A DNA stretch of 64,000 bases. Origin: an uncultured Bacteroides sp. (GTDB lineage: Bacteria; Bacteroidota; Bacteroidia; Bacteroidales; Bacteroidaceae). Where the stretch lies: assembly GCA_900555635.1 (NCBI GenBank), contig USLU01000006.1, positions 1 to 64,000 of the forward strand, in the 5' to 3' direction. Position 1 is the stretch's first letter. Each line of letters begins with the position of its first letter. Shown here piece after piece: positions 27,601-35,663 of this stretch. The position numbers and the translations under genes are program-made. A model generated the notes under the pieces. That model was not told where the DNA came from, ran no database searches, and worked only from the letters and a program-made list of their open reading frames with translations.

Positions 27601-28331
27601 CAGATTTATTCCGCCAAATCAGCAATGACACCACCGATCTCACCTCCAAAGAAAATGCCATTCAAAGCATCATAGGCCGTATCAACCATGATTTTGACGC
27701 ACGGAACTTCGTCTTTGTCATCCAGAAAATAGAAATGCGAATGGACGACAGCAGCAATAAGATAGTGCAATCACTGCGAGCCATCAAGACGTTCAATGAT
27801 GAGCATAGCAATGACCTGGGGAGTGCCAATCTATTCTCTTCCGACAATCAAGGACGGGTAAAGGCACAGGCCACAGAACTGCTGAGAGGACTTATTCGAG
27901 AAATCACCAGTTCGAAGAATGAGCTAATCACCCTTTCCGACACATTCGAACTTAAGTTCCGGGTAGTAGAAAACCAAAACGATACAGGATTTGTAGAGCG
28001 TCTCTCCAACGTAGGCTCCGAAGGCACCGATGTACTGGTAAAAGCCATGATTAACATCATGCTGCTGAATGTATTCAAGGATGGAGCCTCCCGGAAGTTC
28101 AAAGACTTCAAACTGCATTGCATGATGGACGAGATAGGAAAACTGCACCCGGAAAACATTACCGGAATATTGAAGTTTGCCAACGACCGTAACATACTAC
28201 TTATCAACGGTTCGCCTACCGAACTCAATTCCGAGGCATACTGGCATATTTATAAACTGGGAAAAGATGAGAAGAGCAATACAAGCATTGCACGGATCAT
28301 CACGTATAATCAACCGCATCGAGAAGTATGA
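24666..28331 (+). CDS. JetC/MksB-like SMC ATPase
   Basis: This 1221-residue protein is an SMC-like ATPase, expected to dimerise and extrude DNA loops. The Walker A motif G30-TQGVGKST-38 lies in the N-terminal half-head. Very long charged coiled coils run from about residue 240 to 970. The C-terminal half-head has a signature-like NVGSEGTDVLVKAM (about residues 1115-1128) and Walker B in CMMDEIGKL with Asp1155-Glu1156. Hinge residues cannot be placed by eye. It overlaps jetB by 17 bp and jetD by 4 bp (ATGA). The family is certain at the SMC/MksB level. Confidence 0.88.
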   Translation: MRYLNKIIFINSATIRYSSIRLDGNIHFIGTQGVGKSTLLRAILFFYNADTQKLGIPVEKKSYADYYFPHSDSYIVYEVKRENGTFCVLSFKAMNHIRFRFIDSEYRQELFINKDNAAFTSADEIRASLDRNKIAYSSLINTYEEYRNILYGNAQGRKDYRKYSLMESKQYQNIPRTIQNVLLNSKLEAEFIKQTIISSLNEEEACIDLNRYKSHLANFDTQIKDIDAFRQPAIAKLAESIAQLCVEMDHAERQMADSARELYASYQKAIRDTPLLVNKLKATEESGRNLQNRKETADKKSEEKRKKLNNEIAVHQHNLNLARKREAEYDQMNIGQIIERIKHYPELKVQENGLREEQKILETQFQEVTTKYDALIQVAQNRQISLSNEMDRQKLTLEQDFGRRKEELQEIYSKQEEEWHSANQEQWQLMHERRNKVENHWNELRYILLQWKKETLFRDEISAVESKLLSLKNDTNLLQNHIEHSRLCIDSITKQWVAEWQGKEQNTTLLQKSLKEKAKCIRENIEQIDLYISSNKDSLYGWLNEHQQGWEENIGKVCDEEILYQKELEPQSVNDASQDTFFGIRLRLDRIEKQPRTLEELQAEKQQLEQQLSACQLDAEQLTATFETDKEKLKRKYQPPIKEHKENIRQKEYELECTKRSIQQEEVNLADWQKRAKHEQEERITQQQLRMENAEKEMNAIQIEITAFKEQQEKESSARRSERDKAIRTLLRKMETQKQILTDECDKQHAATQLQCASYEAEKQKKLKEQGADTERIQTIRYQLNSIAEELKFIREHRDVVAVYQKEKRDLFDKVPEYKQKKKRLEEQLLQEEENHRQEIAGLKEKLSKTYEQCKKLEDEIRENEEDRRIYEQIPSLDWYDSIASYLNAETRAKPKTERTCKIINEELTRIYMNLGKKSSLLRKTVNEFTGNFSTDNLFAFPTQFVDDKAYINFASDLRDFMEEHKIEEFERRVNERHTDLFRQISNDTTDLTSKENAIQSIIGRINHDFDARNFVFVIQKIEMRMDDSSNKIVQSLRAIKTFNDEHSNDLGSANLFSSDNQGRVKAQATELLRGLIREITSSKNELITLSDTFELKFRVVENQNDTGFVERLSNVGSEGTDVLVKAMINIMLLNVFKDGASRKFKDFKLHCMMDEIGKLHPENITGILKFANDRNILLINGSPTELNSEAYWHIYKLGKDEKSNTSIARIITYNQPHREV

Positions 28332-29188
28332 AGATAACTCTTTCTGCAGCCACGCAAATGAAACAGCTGCTGGATGGTGAACGTATTCCGTCCAGCCGCC
28401 TGTCTCACCCTGTTTTCCAACAACTCATTGACGAAAAGATACTCTTGTTACAACTACACGGACGTTCCAGGAGAATCTGCCATTTGCAAGACAGACAATT
28501 GCTCATCAACTATCTGCACAACAAGTTCGGGATTCTTGATCTGGATGGATACATCCGGCAACTGTCGTCACCCGACGGAATCTTGAACAGAACAGAGAAT
28601 ATCAGACTATCTACAAATTCAAAACTGACTGCCATACGTACTTTTCAGGGATTCATGGTCAATACCTATACTCCTATCGAAATCGGCATCAATCATTCAA
28701 AGCAAACATTATGTCCGGGCATAGGTAGTTTTACCTTTATCTACGATTACGCAACTTTCTGCATTCCTCCTGAGGTTACTGTTGTAGGAATAGAGAATCC
28801 TGCCAACTTCCGATATATAGAACGTCAGCAGGAGCTTTTCAGAGAAATTACTCCACTCTTTGTGTGTCGTTACCCCCAAAACCAGCACAAAGATTTGCTG
28901 TGCTGGCTGGAATCCATCCCGAACCCTTATATACACTTCGGTGATTTTGACTTTGCAGGAATAAGGATTTACCAACAGGAATATCGGAAAACACTGCAAA
29001 ATCGGGCATCTTTTCTTATTCCCCCGAATTTACCGGAAGTATTACATATCTACGGAAACCGCCAATTGTATGACAAGCAGTTGCCACTTGCCCCCCAACA
29101 TTCTGAGGAAGAAGAAGATGTGAAAGAATTAATCCAGTTGCTACATAGGGAACACAAAGGACTGGAACAAGAAATATTTATAAAATGA
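28328..29188 (+). CDS. JetD/MksG-like Toprim nuclease subunit of the SMC system
   Basis: This 286-residue protein is the nuclease subunit of the Wadjet-type system; in studied homologues it cuts closed-circular plasmid DNA. A winged-helix-like N-terminus (residues 1-80) is followed by a linker and a Toprim fold. The Toprim glutamate is Glu156 in TVVGIENP, and the acidic pair is Asp206-x-Asp208 in HFGDFDFAGIRIY. A conserved-looking GLEQE lies near the C-terminus (about 278-282). It is about 100 residues shorter than the JetD proteins I know, so part of the N-terminal arm region seems absent. It starts inside the jetC stop. Confidence 0.82.
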   Translation: MKITLSAATQMKQLLDGERIPSSRLSHPVFQQLIDEKILLLQLHGRSRRICHLQDRQLLINYLHNKFGILDLDGYIRQLSSPDGILNRTENIRLSTNSKLTAIRTFQGFMVNTYTPIEIGINHSKQTLCPGIGSFTFIYDYATFCIPPEVTVVGIENPANFRYIERQQELFREITPLFVCRYPQNQHKDLLCWLESIPNPYIHFGDFDFAGIRIYQQEYRKTLQNRASFLIPPNLPEVLHIYGNRQLYDKQLPLAPQHSEEEEDVKELIQLLHREHKGLEQEIFIK

Positions 29189-29238
29189 TGTATTGCATAT
29201 TCCGGAGCATATCCGTTCACTTTTTAGCAAATGTCAGA

Positions 29239-29350
29239 TTATTCTGTAAGCGTACAGAAATGGGGAAATTTACAATGAATCTTTCTCAGTTCATCAAGTT
29301 TTTCCTGATTCAAAGCCCCTGAATCCCATGTTATTTCTTCCCCTAAACTT
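29239..29350 (-). other. Possible coding remnant between two convergent genes
   Basis: Just past the stop of the gene at 29351, another minus-strand frame stays open for about 35 codons to a TAA at 29239-29241 and reads protein-like (ITWDSGALNQEKLDELRKI). It has no start codon or ribosome-binding site. It may be the 3' end of a lost gene; I recognise no family. Confidence 0.2.
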
Positions 29351-30910
29351 CTACATCTCTACCAGATACTTCCCAATATTCCGTGTTTCCTTATTAAAAT
29401 CGGCACCTATCTTCACCAGTTGCCGTCCATCCAGCAAATAGGGAGTCAAATATTCTTTTTCATTGATCTGCTCCAGTGCAGCTTCAGCACTACCATTCAG
29501 TTTGAATTCAAATATATAGATATGGGTACTTGTTTTCACTATGGCATCAGCCCTGCCATGAGAACTATGCACCTCACTCTGGATAAACTGTCCAAGCAAA
29601 GTAAACACTACATAAAAGATAGCCTGATAATGACGTTCGGTATTATCACTTAGCTCGTAAGGTATACCTGCAAAGAAAACTTTTAAGCGCTCCATAAAAG
29701 CTTCCACTTGCCCGGCACGAAGCTCACGCATAAACTTTGCGATATGAAAACCAGTCTCATCATTAGAAACCTCAGTATAGTAAGGCACAAGAAAATTCAG
29801 AAAACCATAACGAACCTCATCATTCGGAAAACGAAGAGTATATAAATCGACTTCCGTGTCATAACCCTTAATAGTAAGATATCCACTTTGATAAATCATT
29901 GGGAGCGGGTTTTTCTTTTCAGCCCGATATTCAGCAAAAGCCGAAGCTGTAACTTCCACACCATCTATCAGATTGCGCAGATCATAATCACTTTGCTTCA
30001 GCAAGTCCACCAGATAAGTGGGAGTACCCGTTTGGAACCAATAATTACCAAACTTCCTACCATCAAATACATTCAGCAAACTGAAGGGATTAAATAACCC
30101 AACCGATCTTTCGGTAAAATGATAGCCATCGTACATAGCAGTCAAGCGATTCACAGTCTCATCAAAGGTCAACTGGTTCACCTCCCCCAAAACTTCTATC
30201 TCCGGAGCAAACACTTGCAACAACTCTTCCTTCGTAATACCGCAAATCTCTGCATAAGGCGGCTTCATACTGATATCATTCAGTTGATTCAAGTCACTGA
30301 ACACACTTACCTGCGCAAATTTAGTGACCCCTGTCAGAAAAACAAAACGCAGGTAACGATCCGAGCTCTTCAATACTCCATAGAAAGATTTCAGGATACG
30401 TCGATATTCTTCCAGCAAAGACTCATCGAGAATAGCCTGCAGCAAAGGTTTATCATATTCATCAACCAGAACAACTACTTGTTTGCCTGTCTCACTGAAA
30501 ATTTTGCTAATGATGTATGCAAAGCGCTCTTCCGGTGCACGGTTTCGCTTTTCATCACCATATTGCTCCTCCCACTTTTCAAGAAATTGGTTAAGCATAT
30601 CCAGCAAATCAATTACTGTTTCATATTTTCGGGCATTCAGGTCAAGATGGAGTACAGGATATTGCTCCCACTTAGTTTCCATTTTTTCAATAGCCAATCC
30701 TTTAAAAAGCTCTTTACGTCCTTGAAAATAAGCTTCAAAAGTAGAGAGAAGTAAACTCTTTCCAAAACGACGCGGACGACTTAGAAAATAAGGTGTAGAA
30801 GTTGATACTATCTGATAAATCATAGCGGTCTTATCTACATAAAGAAAATCCTCTTCACGAAGCTTCTCAAAAGTCTGTATACCTATCGGCAATTTACGTA
30901 TTTGTTCCAT
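29351..30910 (-). CDS. PF09820-type AAA ATPase with C-terminal nuclease-like domain (second copy)
   Basis: This is a 519-residue member of the same family as the protein at 2163-3914. I start at the ATG at 30910 (MEQIRKLPIG) and not at an upstream in-frame TTG at 30916. It shows FLYVDKT near residue 25, the P-loop-like RPRRFGKS near residues 46-53, a Walker B-like VVLVDEYDKPLL near 150, and the nuclease-like DAIVKTSTHIYIFEFKLN near the C-terminus. It is convergent with the SMC-like cassette. The role is unknown; a link with the defence cassette is possible, but no shared transcription supports it. Confidence 0.87.
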   Translation of the reverse strand: MEQIRKLPIGIQTFEKLREEDFLYVDKTAMIYQIVSTSTPYFLSRPRRFGKSLLLSTFEAYFQGRKELFKGLAIEKMETKWEQYPVLHLDLNARKYETVIDLLDMLNQFLEKWEEQYGDEKRNRAPEERFAYIISKIFSETGKQVVVLVDEYDKPLLQAILDESLLEEYRRILKSFYGVLKSSDRYLRFVFLTGVTKFAQVSVFSDLNQLNDISMKPPYAEICGITKEELLQVFAPEIEVLGEVNQLTFDETVNRLTAMYDGYHFTERSVGLFNPFSLLNVFDGRKFGNYWFQTGTPTYLVDLLKQSDYDLRNLIDGVEVTASAFAEYRAEKKNPLPMIYQSGYLTIKGYDTEVDLYTLRFPNDEVRYGFLNFLVPYYTEVSNDETGFHIAKFMRELRAGQVEAFMERLKVFFAGIPYELSDNTERHYQAIFYVVFTLLGQFIQSEVHSSHGRADAIVKTSTHIYIFEFKLNGSAEAALEQINEKEYLTPYLLDGRQLVKIGADFNKETRNIGKYLVEM

Positions 30911-30936
30911 TCTCAACTGCTACTAAAGATTATCCG

Positions 30937-30944
30937 CAAATATA
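30937..30944 (-). promoter_or_regulatory. Promoter -7 box of the second PF09820 gene
   Basis: The complement of 30937-30944 reads TATATTTG, about 27 bp upstream of the ATG at 30910. A CAA at 30962-30964 could be the -33 TTG at 17-bp spacing. Confidence 0.5.
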
Positions 30945-31029
30945 CTCTTTTTAATGCAAAACAAATAAGTTCATTTATTTTTTATTGCTCGTAATGCATA
31001 AGTATTCGATGATAACAGGGCCAAACAAC

Positions 31030-31061
31030 AGTCCCCAATTCTTAATGTAGAACCGGGGACT
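31030..31061 (-). terminator. Terminator at the end of the capsule operon
   Basis: AGTCCCC and GGGGACT (31030-31036 and 31055-31061) are inverted copies, with further pairing inside the loop. On the minus strand the stem begins 23 bp after the last capsule gene. The T-tail there is weak (GTTGTTTGG); the plus strand has a better T-rich tail. Confidence 0.55.
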
Positions 31062-31083
31062 ATTATTTTATTTTTCTTTCAAA

Positions 31084-32034
31084 TTACTTATTCAAGTGTA
31101 AATGAAAATATTTCTTCATAAATAGTAGATAAATCAAACTTAAAAGCAGAATACAACCTATCAAATAAATAGCCCCATAGTTCTGACAACAAATAAATCC
31201 AATGATTACAACCAATTGTACTATCATATAAACAGATGCCACCAGTATATGAGGAATTTTCAATTCATTCGCCATAATCTGATATAAATGTTTCCGGTGC
31301 GGCAAGCCGATATTCTCATGAAGCATCAAGCGGTGAATGATAGTCAAGACACTATCCACACCATAAACTGCCAATAAGACAATCCAGCTAAAATCTCCTG
31401 TCTGTATTATCAGCTTGCCAATCAGAAAAAGAATGATAAAGGCAATACTCACTGACCCCACATCACCCGCAAAACACTTCGCTTTCTTGCGGAAATTGAA
31501 AAAACAGAAGACTAAAACAGAACAAAGCACTGTATAGATAATACCTTCGTTTACAAAAGAAACTATTTCTTTATTTACATAGGCCAATGCAACAAGGATC
31601 ACAAGGGAATAGCCACCTGTGATTCCATTGATTCCGTCCATAAAATTATAGGCATTGATTATACCTGTACAAACAATCAAAGCAATAACTATCCACCACC
31701 AAGACAAAGAAAACAATCCCCATTGGTAGAACATTAAAGCCATTGCTGAAAAATGAAATAGCAATCTTGTTATCTGCTTGGTAGATATTATATCATCTAT
31801 GAAACTGATGAAAGTTATCAGAGTCAATGCCAGCATAAACCAAGGGTATTCAAGACTGCTTGTTAGAAAGTAAGCTAATGCTCCAAAATAGAAGATGATT
31901 CCTCCACCCCGTAAAGTTATTTTTAAATGACTGCTACGCTCATTAGGTTTATCGATGATATTGCATTTATCAGCGATCTTAAAATAAAAAAGTTCTGCCA
32001 AGAATAGCAGAACTATCACTATCATATAATACAT
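31084..32034 (-). CDS. WecA/MraY-family polyprenyl-phosphate sugar-1-phosphate transferase
   Basis: This 316-residue polytopic membrane enzyme starts capsule repeat-unit assembly by moving a sugar-1-phosphate from a UDP-sugar to undecaprenyl phosphate. The family motifs are visible: DKPNERSSHLKITLRGGG (about residues 28-45), FIDDIISTKQI (about 82-92), YNFMDGINGITG (about 128-139), and the cytoplasmic HRKHLYQIM near residue 252. About ten helices are present. It is the last gene of the capsule operon. Its ATG overlaps the stop of a 33-residue membrane peptide (TAATG), so the two are probably translationally coupled. Confidence 0.93.
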   Translation of the reverse strand: MYYMIVIVLLFLAELFYFKIADKCNIIDKPNERSSHLKITLRGGGIIFYFGALAYFLTSSLEYPWFMLALTLITFISFIDDIISTKQITRLLFHFSAMALMFYQWGLFSLSWWWIVIALIVCTGIINAYNFMDGINGITGGYSLVILVALAYVNKEIVSFVNEGIIYTVLCSVLVFCFFNFRKKAKCFAGDVGSVSIAFIILFLIGKLIIQTGDFSWIVLLAVYGVDSVLTIIHRLMLHENIGLPHRKHLYQIMANELKIPHILVASVYMIVQLVVIIGFICCQNYGAIYLIGCILLLSLIYLLFMKKYFHLHLNK

Positions 32035-32135
32035 TATTCGTTTTTATTTATCCAATAAAACCAAAACTGAATACAAACAAACAAGAAGGATGCAATGCCT
32101 ACAATAGCCAATATAATCCAAAAATATATACTCAT
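32034..32135 (-). CDS. 33-residue single-span membrane peptide nested between epimerase and WecA-like genes
   Basis: A short frame begins with ATG at 32135, overlapping the TGA of the epimerase gene (ATGA), and ends with TAA at 32036-32034, overlapping the ATG of the WecA-like gene (TAATG). AGGA lies about 7 bp upstream of the start. The peptide starts MSIYFWIILAIVG, is hydrophobic and aromatic through about residue 28, and ends with the charged tail INKNE. This predicts one membrane helix. The exact fit between both neighbours argues for a real gene over chance. I recognise no family; it may assist or regulate the initiating transferase. Confidence 0.68.
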   Translation of the reverse strand: MSIYFWIILAIVGIASFLFVCIQFWFYWINKNE

Positions 32136-33028
32136 TCTATCCTAAAGTTCTCCAAAACATTCGTCGGTTTCCATCCCAACTCACGTATTGCTTTCTCATT
32201 GCTGAAAGTTAAGGATCTTGTCATCTTTTTCAACTTTAAAGAATTGAAAGGAGCTTTCTTGCCCAAGCAATCTCCTATCAGTGCCATACCTTTCGCTATC
32301 CAATAAGGTACAGATATAGGTAAAGATATCCCCAACTGCTTACAGATGACTGTTTCCAGTTCTCTAAATGAAGGTTGATAAGTATCACATACATTATATA
32401 CACCACCCTTCTCTACTAATAATGGTATTAACTTTGCAATATCCTGTACCATCAACACACTCTTTCGTGCTTTACTACCGGCAATACTCAAGTACTTTTT
32501 GCTACGGATACCAGCTATCATTGCACCCAAATTTCCCGGAGGATTAGGACCAGCAATCAATGAAGGACGAATAATACTTAATACAACATTATGTGCAAAG
32601 CACCATGTTCTCAAATACTCTTCTGCAAGTCTCTTACTTATGGCATAAGGAGTATCTCCATTTAGCGGATGTTCCTCTGAAATCTTCTCTCCATAATCAC
32701 AACCATAAACTGCCACAGTAGAAACAAAAATAAAAGATTTTGGTACACCTACTTTTTCCAGAGCAGTACAAAGATTCTTTGTCCCTTGCAGATTTACATC
32801 AAAAAAAGACTGCTTTTCAGCCTCAGTCTTAGGTATAGAATGCGCCTTACCAGCAGCATGAAGCACAACATCATATTGCGTCAGCAGATTTGGAATTTCA
32901 TTTGCAATATTTACAGTATAATTGTCTTGGGAAGTCAATCCGACAGTAATTACATCGTACGTCACCTCAAGGAGATGACGCACGTTGTCACCTAAGAAAC
33001 CAGAGGCCCCTGTGAATAAAAGTATCAT
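32132..33028 (-). CDS. NAD-dependent sugar epimerase/reductase (short SDR, WbpV-like)
   Basis: This 298-residue extended short-chain dehydrogenase acts on a nucleotide sugar. The Rossmann motif GASGFLGDNV is at residues 7-16, and the catalytic Tyr-x-x-x-Lys is in TPYAISKRLAEEY (about residues 131-143). Members next to a WecA/WbpL-type transferase often make the first sugar of the repeat unit, for example by epimerising or reducing a 4-keto-6-deoxy-HexNAc. A partner 4,6-dehydratase (WbpM-like) is not in this locus. Its stop overlaps the start of the 33-residue peptide. Confidence 0.85.
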   Translation of the reverse strand: MILLFTGASGFLGDNVRHLLEVTYDVITVGLTSQDNYTVNIANEIPNLLTQYDVVLHAAGKAHSIPKTEAEKQSFFDVNLQGTKNLCTALEKVGVPKSFIFVSTVAVYGCDYGEKISEEHPLNGDTPYAISKRLAEEYLRTWCFAHNVVLSIIRPSLIAGPNPPGNLGAMIAGIRSKKYLSIAGSKARKSVLMVQDIAKLIPLLVEKGGVYNVCDTYQPSFRELETVICKQLGISLPISVPYWIAKGMALIGDCLGKKAPFNSLKLKKMTRSLTFSNEKAIRELGWKPTNVLENFRIE

Positions 33029-33087
33029 AATGAATAAAAAAAAGATACAGCTTAACTTTCAAATACAGTTTCTTCACAAAATAAATA

Positions 33088-34200
33088 TCATGAAGCACTA
33101 ATATCTTCACCAATTCCGAAAACAATTGTCTCATCAGATTCTAATCCTATAGCTGATTTACTTAAAATTTTATTATAAATTTTCAAATACCCATTCACCA
33201 TTTTGTCTACTGTCAACTTTTCTTGATAATTTCTCTGCGCGTTTTTTGAAAAACGAACATAAATATCTTCATTCTTCAATATATAGCAAATTTTAGAACA
33301 GAAAGCTTCTACTGAATTATCTACAGTATAACCATTCTCATCATTTATCACTATCTCACTTATCCCTCCTACATTAGATGCCACTACAGGTTTTCCCAAA
33401 GACATAGCCTCAATAATAGTCATAGGAAGTCCTTCATAATTACTGGGAAGTATAAATAAATCGGCATATTCATTATAAGCTCCGGCATTAGGCAAACTCC
33501 CCATAAAGAAGACGTTACTAGGATGTTTTCTAGAGAATTCATACTGATTACCAATCCAAATAAAGGCATAATCTGACAGTTTAGAGGCAATTTCAAGGAA
33601 AATATTAACATTTTTTGGGGGAGACAAGCGAGCAACACAAAGTACTATTTTTTCGAAAGAGTTTAAATGGATAAATGGATTCTTACTCAATCGCACAGGA
33701 GATTCAATACCATTGTACACTACTTCTAAATGAGCCGTAATCCCCTCACTCAACATTTTTTCTCTATCATATTCACTCACCCCCACAATAGCACTACATT
33801 TTCGCTGAAGCAACTTCTCTAAAGGGAGGAACTTTTTATAGGCAATCCTAATGGAATCAAACCCATGGACCGTATAAATAATCTTCTTTTTAGGAAAAGC
33901 AATACGTCCCAAAAGCCCTACTTTAGACGAATGAAGATGAATGATATCTGGTTGATATTTTTGATATAAACTGCGTAAAGCAAAAAGTGTTTTCAATTCC
34001 TTCAATAAAGACAGTTCTCTTTGCAAAGAAAAGATATACTCCTGTTTTACAACGGGAGACAACAATCCCCACATCTTACCATCACCCTTACCAGCGGCAA
34101 CTACCACTTTATTCGTTTTACATAAGTCATTAGCAAGATTAATAACCACTGATTGAGCACCACCTAGATCAGAGCGGGTAATAACAAAAAGGATAGTCAT
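33088..34200 (-). CDS. Glycosyltransferase family 4 protein
   Basis: This 370-residue GT-B enzyme should add one sugar to the lipid-linked capsule repeat unit on the cytoplasmic face. The N-terminal domain begins MTILFVITRSDLGGAQSVV, the classic GT4 GGAQ/GGAE motif. The C-terminal donor-binding domain has VARLSPPKNVNIFLEIA (about residues 194-210) and LPSNYEGLPMTIIEAMSLGKPVVASNVGG (split: EGLPMTIIEAM, about 274-284), with the paired-glutamate region. Donor and acceptor cannot be predicted. Confidence 0.9.
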   Translation of the reverse strand: MTILFVITRSDLGGAQSVVINLANDLCKTNKVVVAAGKGDGKMWGLLSPVVKQEYIFSLQRELSLLKELKTLFALRSLYQKYQPDIIHLHSSKVGLLGRIAFPKKKIIYTVHGFDSIRIAYKKFLPLEKLLQRKCSAIVGVSEYDREKMLSEGITAHLEVVYNGIESPVRLSKNPFIHLNSFEKIVLCVARLSPPKNVNIFLEIASKLSDYAFIWIGNQYEFSRKHPSNVFFMGSLPNAGAYNEYADLFILPSNYEGLPMTIIEAMSLGKPVVASNVGGISEIVINDENGYTVDNSVEAFCSKICYILKNEDIYVRFSKNAQRNYQEKLTVDKMVNGYLKIYNKILSKSAIGLESDETIVFGIGEDISAS

Positions 34201-34370
34201 AAATAAAACATTAATTTAAAATATCATTCTTGTACTATTCTGAATATTCCAGAAATATACTAAGACCATACTCACACAACTATTTATTCGCTTAAATCCC
34301 ATATGTGAAGATAAAGCAGAAGTAGCGGAGTAGATATAATCCAATGTCAGTACAAGTAAAAAGAAATCTT
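34201..34370. other. Intergenic gap inside the capsule operon
   Basis: This 170-bp gap is unusually long for the operon. No gene is supported. Two minus-strand frames of about 28-30 codons occur but lack ribosome-binding sites and recognisable content. It could be scar sequence from locus shuffling. Confidence 0.25.
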
Positions 34371-35636
34371 TTAGAGCCGCCCATCAATGATTTGTTTTTC
34401 AAAGAAGCCCTTTACATCATAAAGAACAGAGTTATCTTTTCTCAAAGAGTCTAAACTTATTCCCCTAAAAGTATCATGGCACACTGCTAATATAACAGCA
34501 TCAAATTTCGTTTCAGGCATTTCATTGACAACAGAGACCCCATATTCTTTATATACAATCTTTGAATTAGCCCAAGAGTCAAATACTGTTATATTCAAAT
34601 TATATTCTTGCAAAGCATTAAAAATATCAATCACTTTTGTATTACGTACATCCGGACAATTTTCTTTGAAAGTAAATCCCATTATTAGGATATTTGAGTT
34701 CAGAACTTGTATGCCTTTCTTCAACATTAATTTCATCACTTGATTTGCTACATATTCCCCCATCCCATCATTCATTCGGCGTCCAGCCAAAATAATCTCA
34801 GGATTATAACCATAAGTTTGAGCACATTGAGCTAGATAATAAGGGTCTACCCCTATACAATGCCCTCCAACCAGTCCTGGCTTAAATGGCAAGAAATTCC
34901 ACTTTGTAGAAGCAGCTTCCAATACATCTTGAGTGTCAATGCCCATCCGATTGAATATTTTAGACAATTCATTGACAAAAGCAATATTAATATCACGCTG
35001 TGAGTTTTCAATCACTTTAGCAGCTTCTGCTACTTTAATTGTTGGAGCCAAATGTGTTCCAGCTGCAATAACAGAAGCATACACATCGTTTATTTTTCGA
35101 CCAACTTCTTGTGTAGAACCCGATGTTATTTTCTTTATTTTTTCAACTGTATGTTCTTTATCACCTGGATTTATACGTTCTGGTGAATAACCAGCAAAGA
35201 AATCTACATTAAGTTTTAAACCTGATACTTTTTCGATTACTGGAATACATTCATCCTCAGTCACACCTGGATAAACTGTAGATTCATAGACAACAATATC
35301 ACCTCTATTTATGACTTTTCCTATTGTCTCACTTGCTTTATAAAGAGGCGTTAAATCGGGATTATTATAATTATCAACAGGAGTAGGCACTGCAACTACA
35401 TAAAAATTACACTCTCGTATTTCTTTTATATCCGCTGTACACTTAAATCCATTTTTCAAAGCTGACTGCAATAATGCATCCGATACCTCCAGCGTAGCGT
35501 CATGCCCAGCCATTAGAGCATCCACACGAGTACTATTCAAATCAAATCCTATAGTCTCATATTTTGTTGAAAACAAACGAGCTAAAGGAAGACCAACGTA
35601 ACCGAGACCGATTACGGCAATTTTTACATTTTTCAT
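34371..35636 (-). CDS. UDP-N-acetylglucosamine 6-dehydrogenase (TviB/WbpO-like)
   Basis: This roughly 421-residue enzyme oxidises C-6 of a UDP-HexNAc to a uronic acid using NAD+; TviB/WbpO homologues act on UDP-GlcNAc or UDP-GalNAc. I use the ATG at 35636 (MKNVKIAVIGLGYVGLPLA) instead of an upstream TTG. The Rossmann motif GLGYVGLP is near residue 10. The catalytic Cys lies in LVGGHCIGVDPYYLA (about residue 258), and the C-terminal domain has the MGFTFKENCPDVRN motif. It pairs with the downstream epimerase-like gene at 35664, as tviB does with tviC. Confidence 0.9.
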   Translation of the reverse strand: MKNVKIAVIGLGYVGLPLARLFSTKYETIGFDLNSTRVDALMAGHDATLEVSDALLQSALKNGFKCTADIKEIRECNFYVVAVPTPVDNYNNPDLTPLYKASETIGKVINRGDIVVYESTVYPGVTEDECIPVIEKVSGLKLNVDFFAGYSPERINPGDKEHTVEKIKKITSGSTQEVGRKINDVYASVIAAGTHLAPTIKVAEAAKVIENSQRDINIAFVNELSKIFNRMGIDTQDVLEAASTKWNFLPFKPGLVGGHCIGVDPYYLAQCAQTYGYNPEIILAGRRMNDGMGEYVANQVMKLMLKKGIQVLNSNILIMGFTFKENCPDVRNTKVIDIFNALQEYNLNITVFDSWANSKIVYKEYGVSVVNEMPETKFDAVILAVCHDTFRGISLDSLRKDNSVLYDVKGFFEKQIIDGRL

Positions 35637-35663
35637 ATTTAACAATTAATAAAAAGAGAAGAA

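Noticed and set aside
34200..34370. Possible small gene in the capsule gap
   Set aside because: The two 28-30 codon frames have no ribosome-binding site and no sensible overlap with neighbours, unlike the peptide at 32034-32135.
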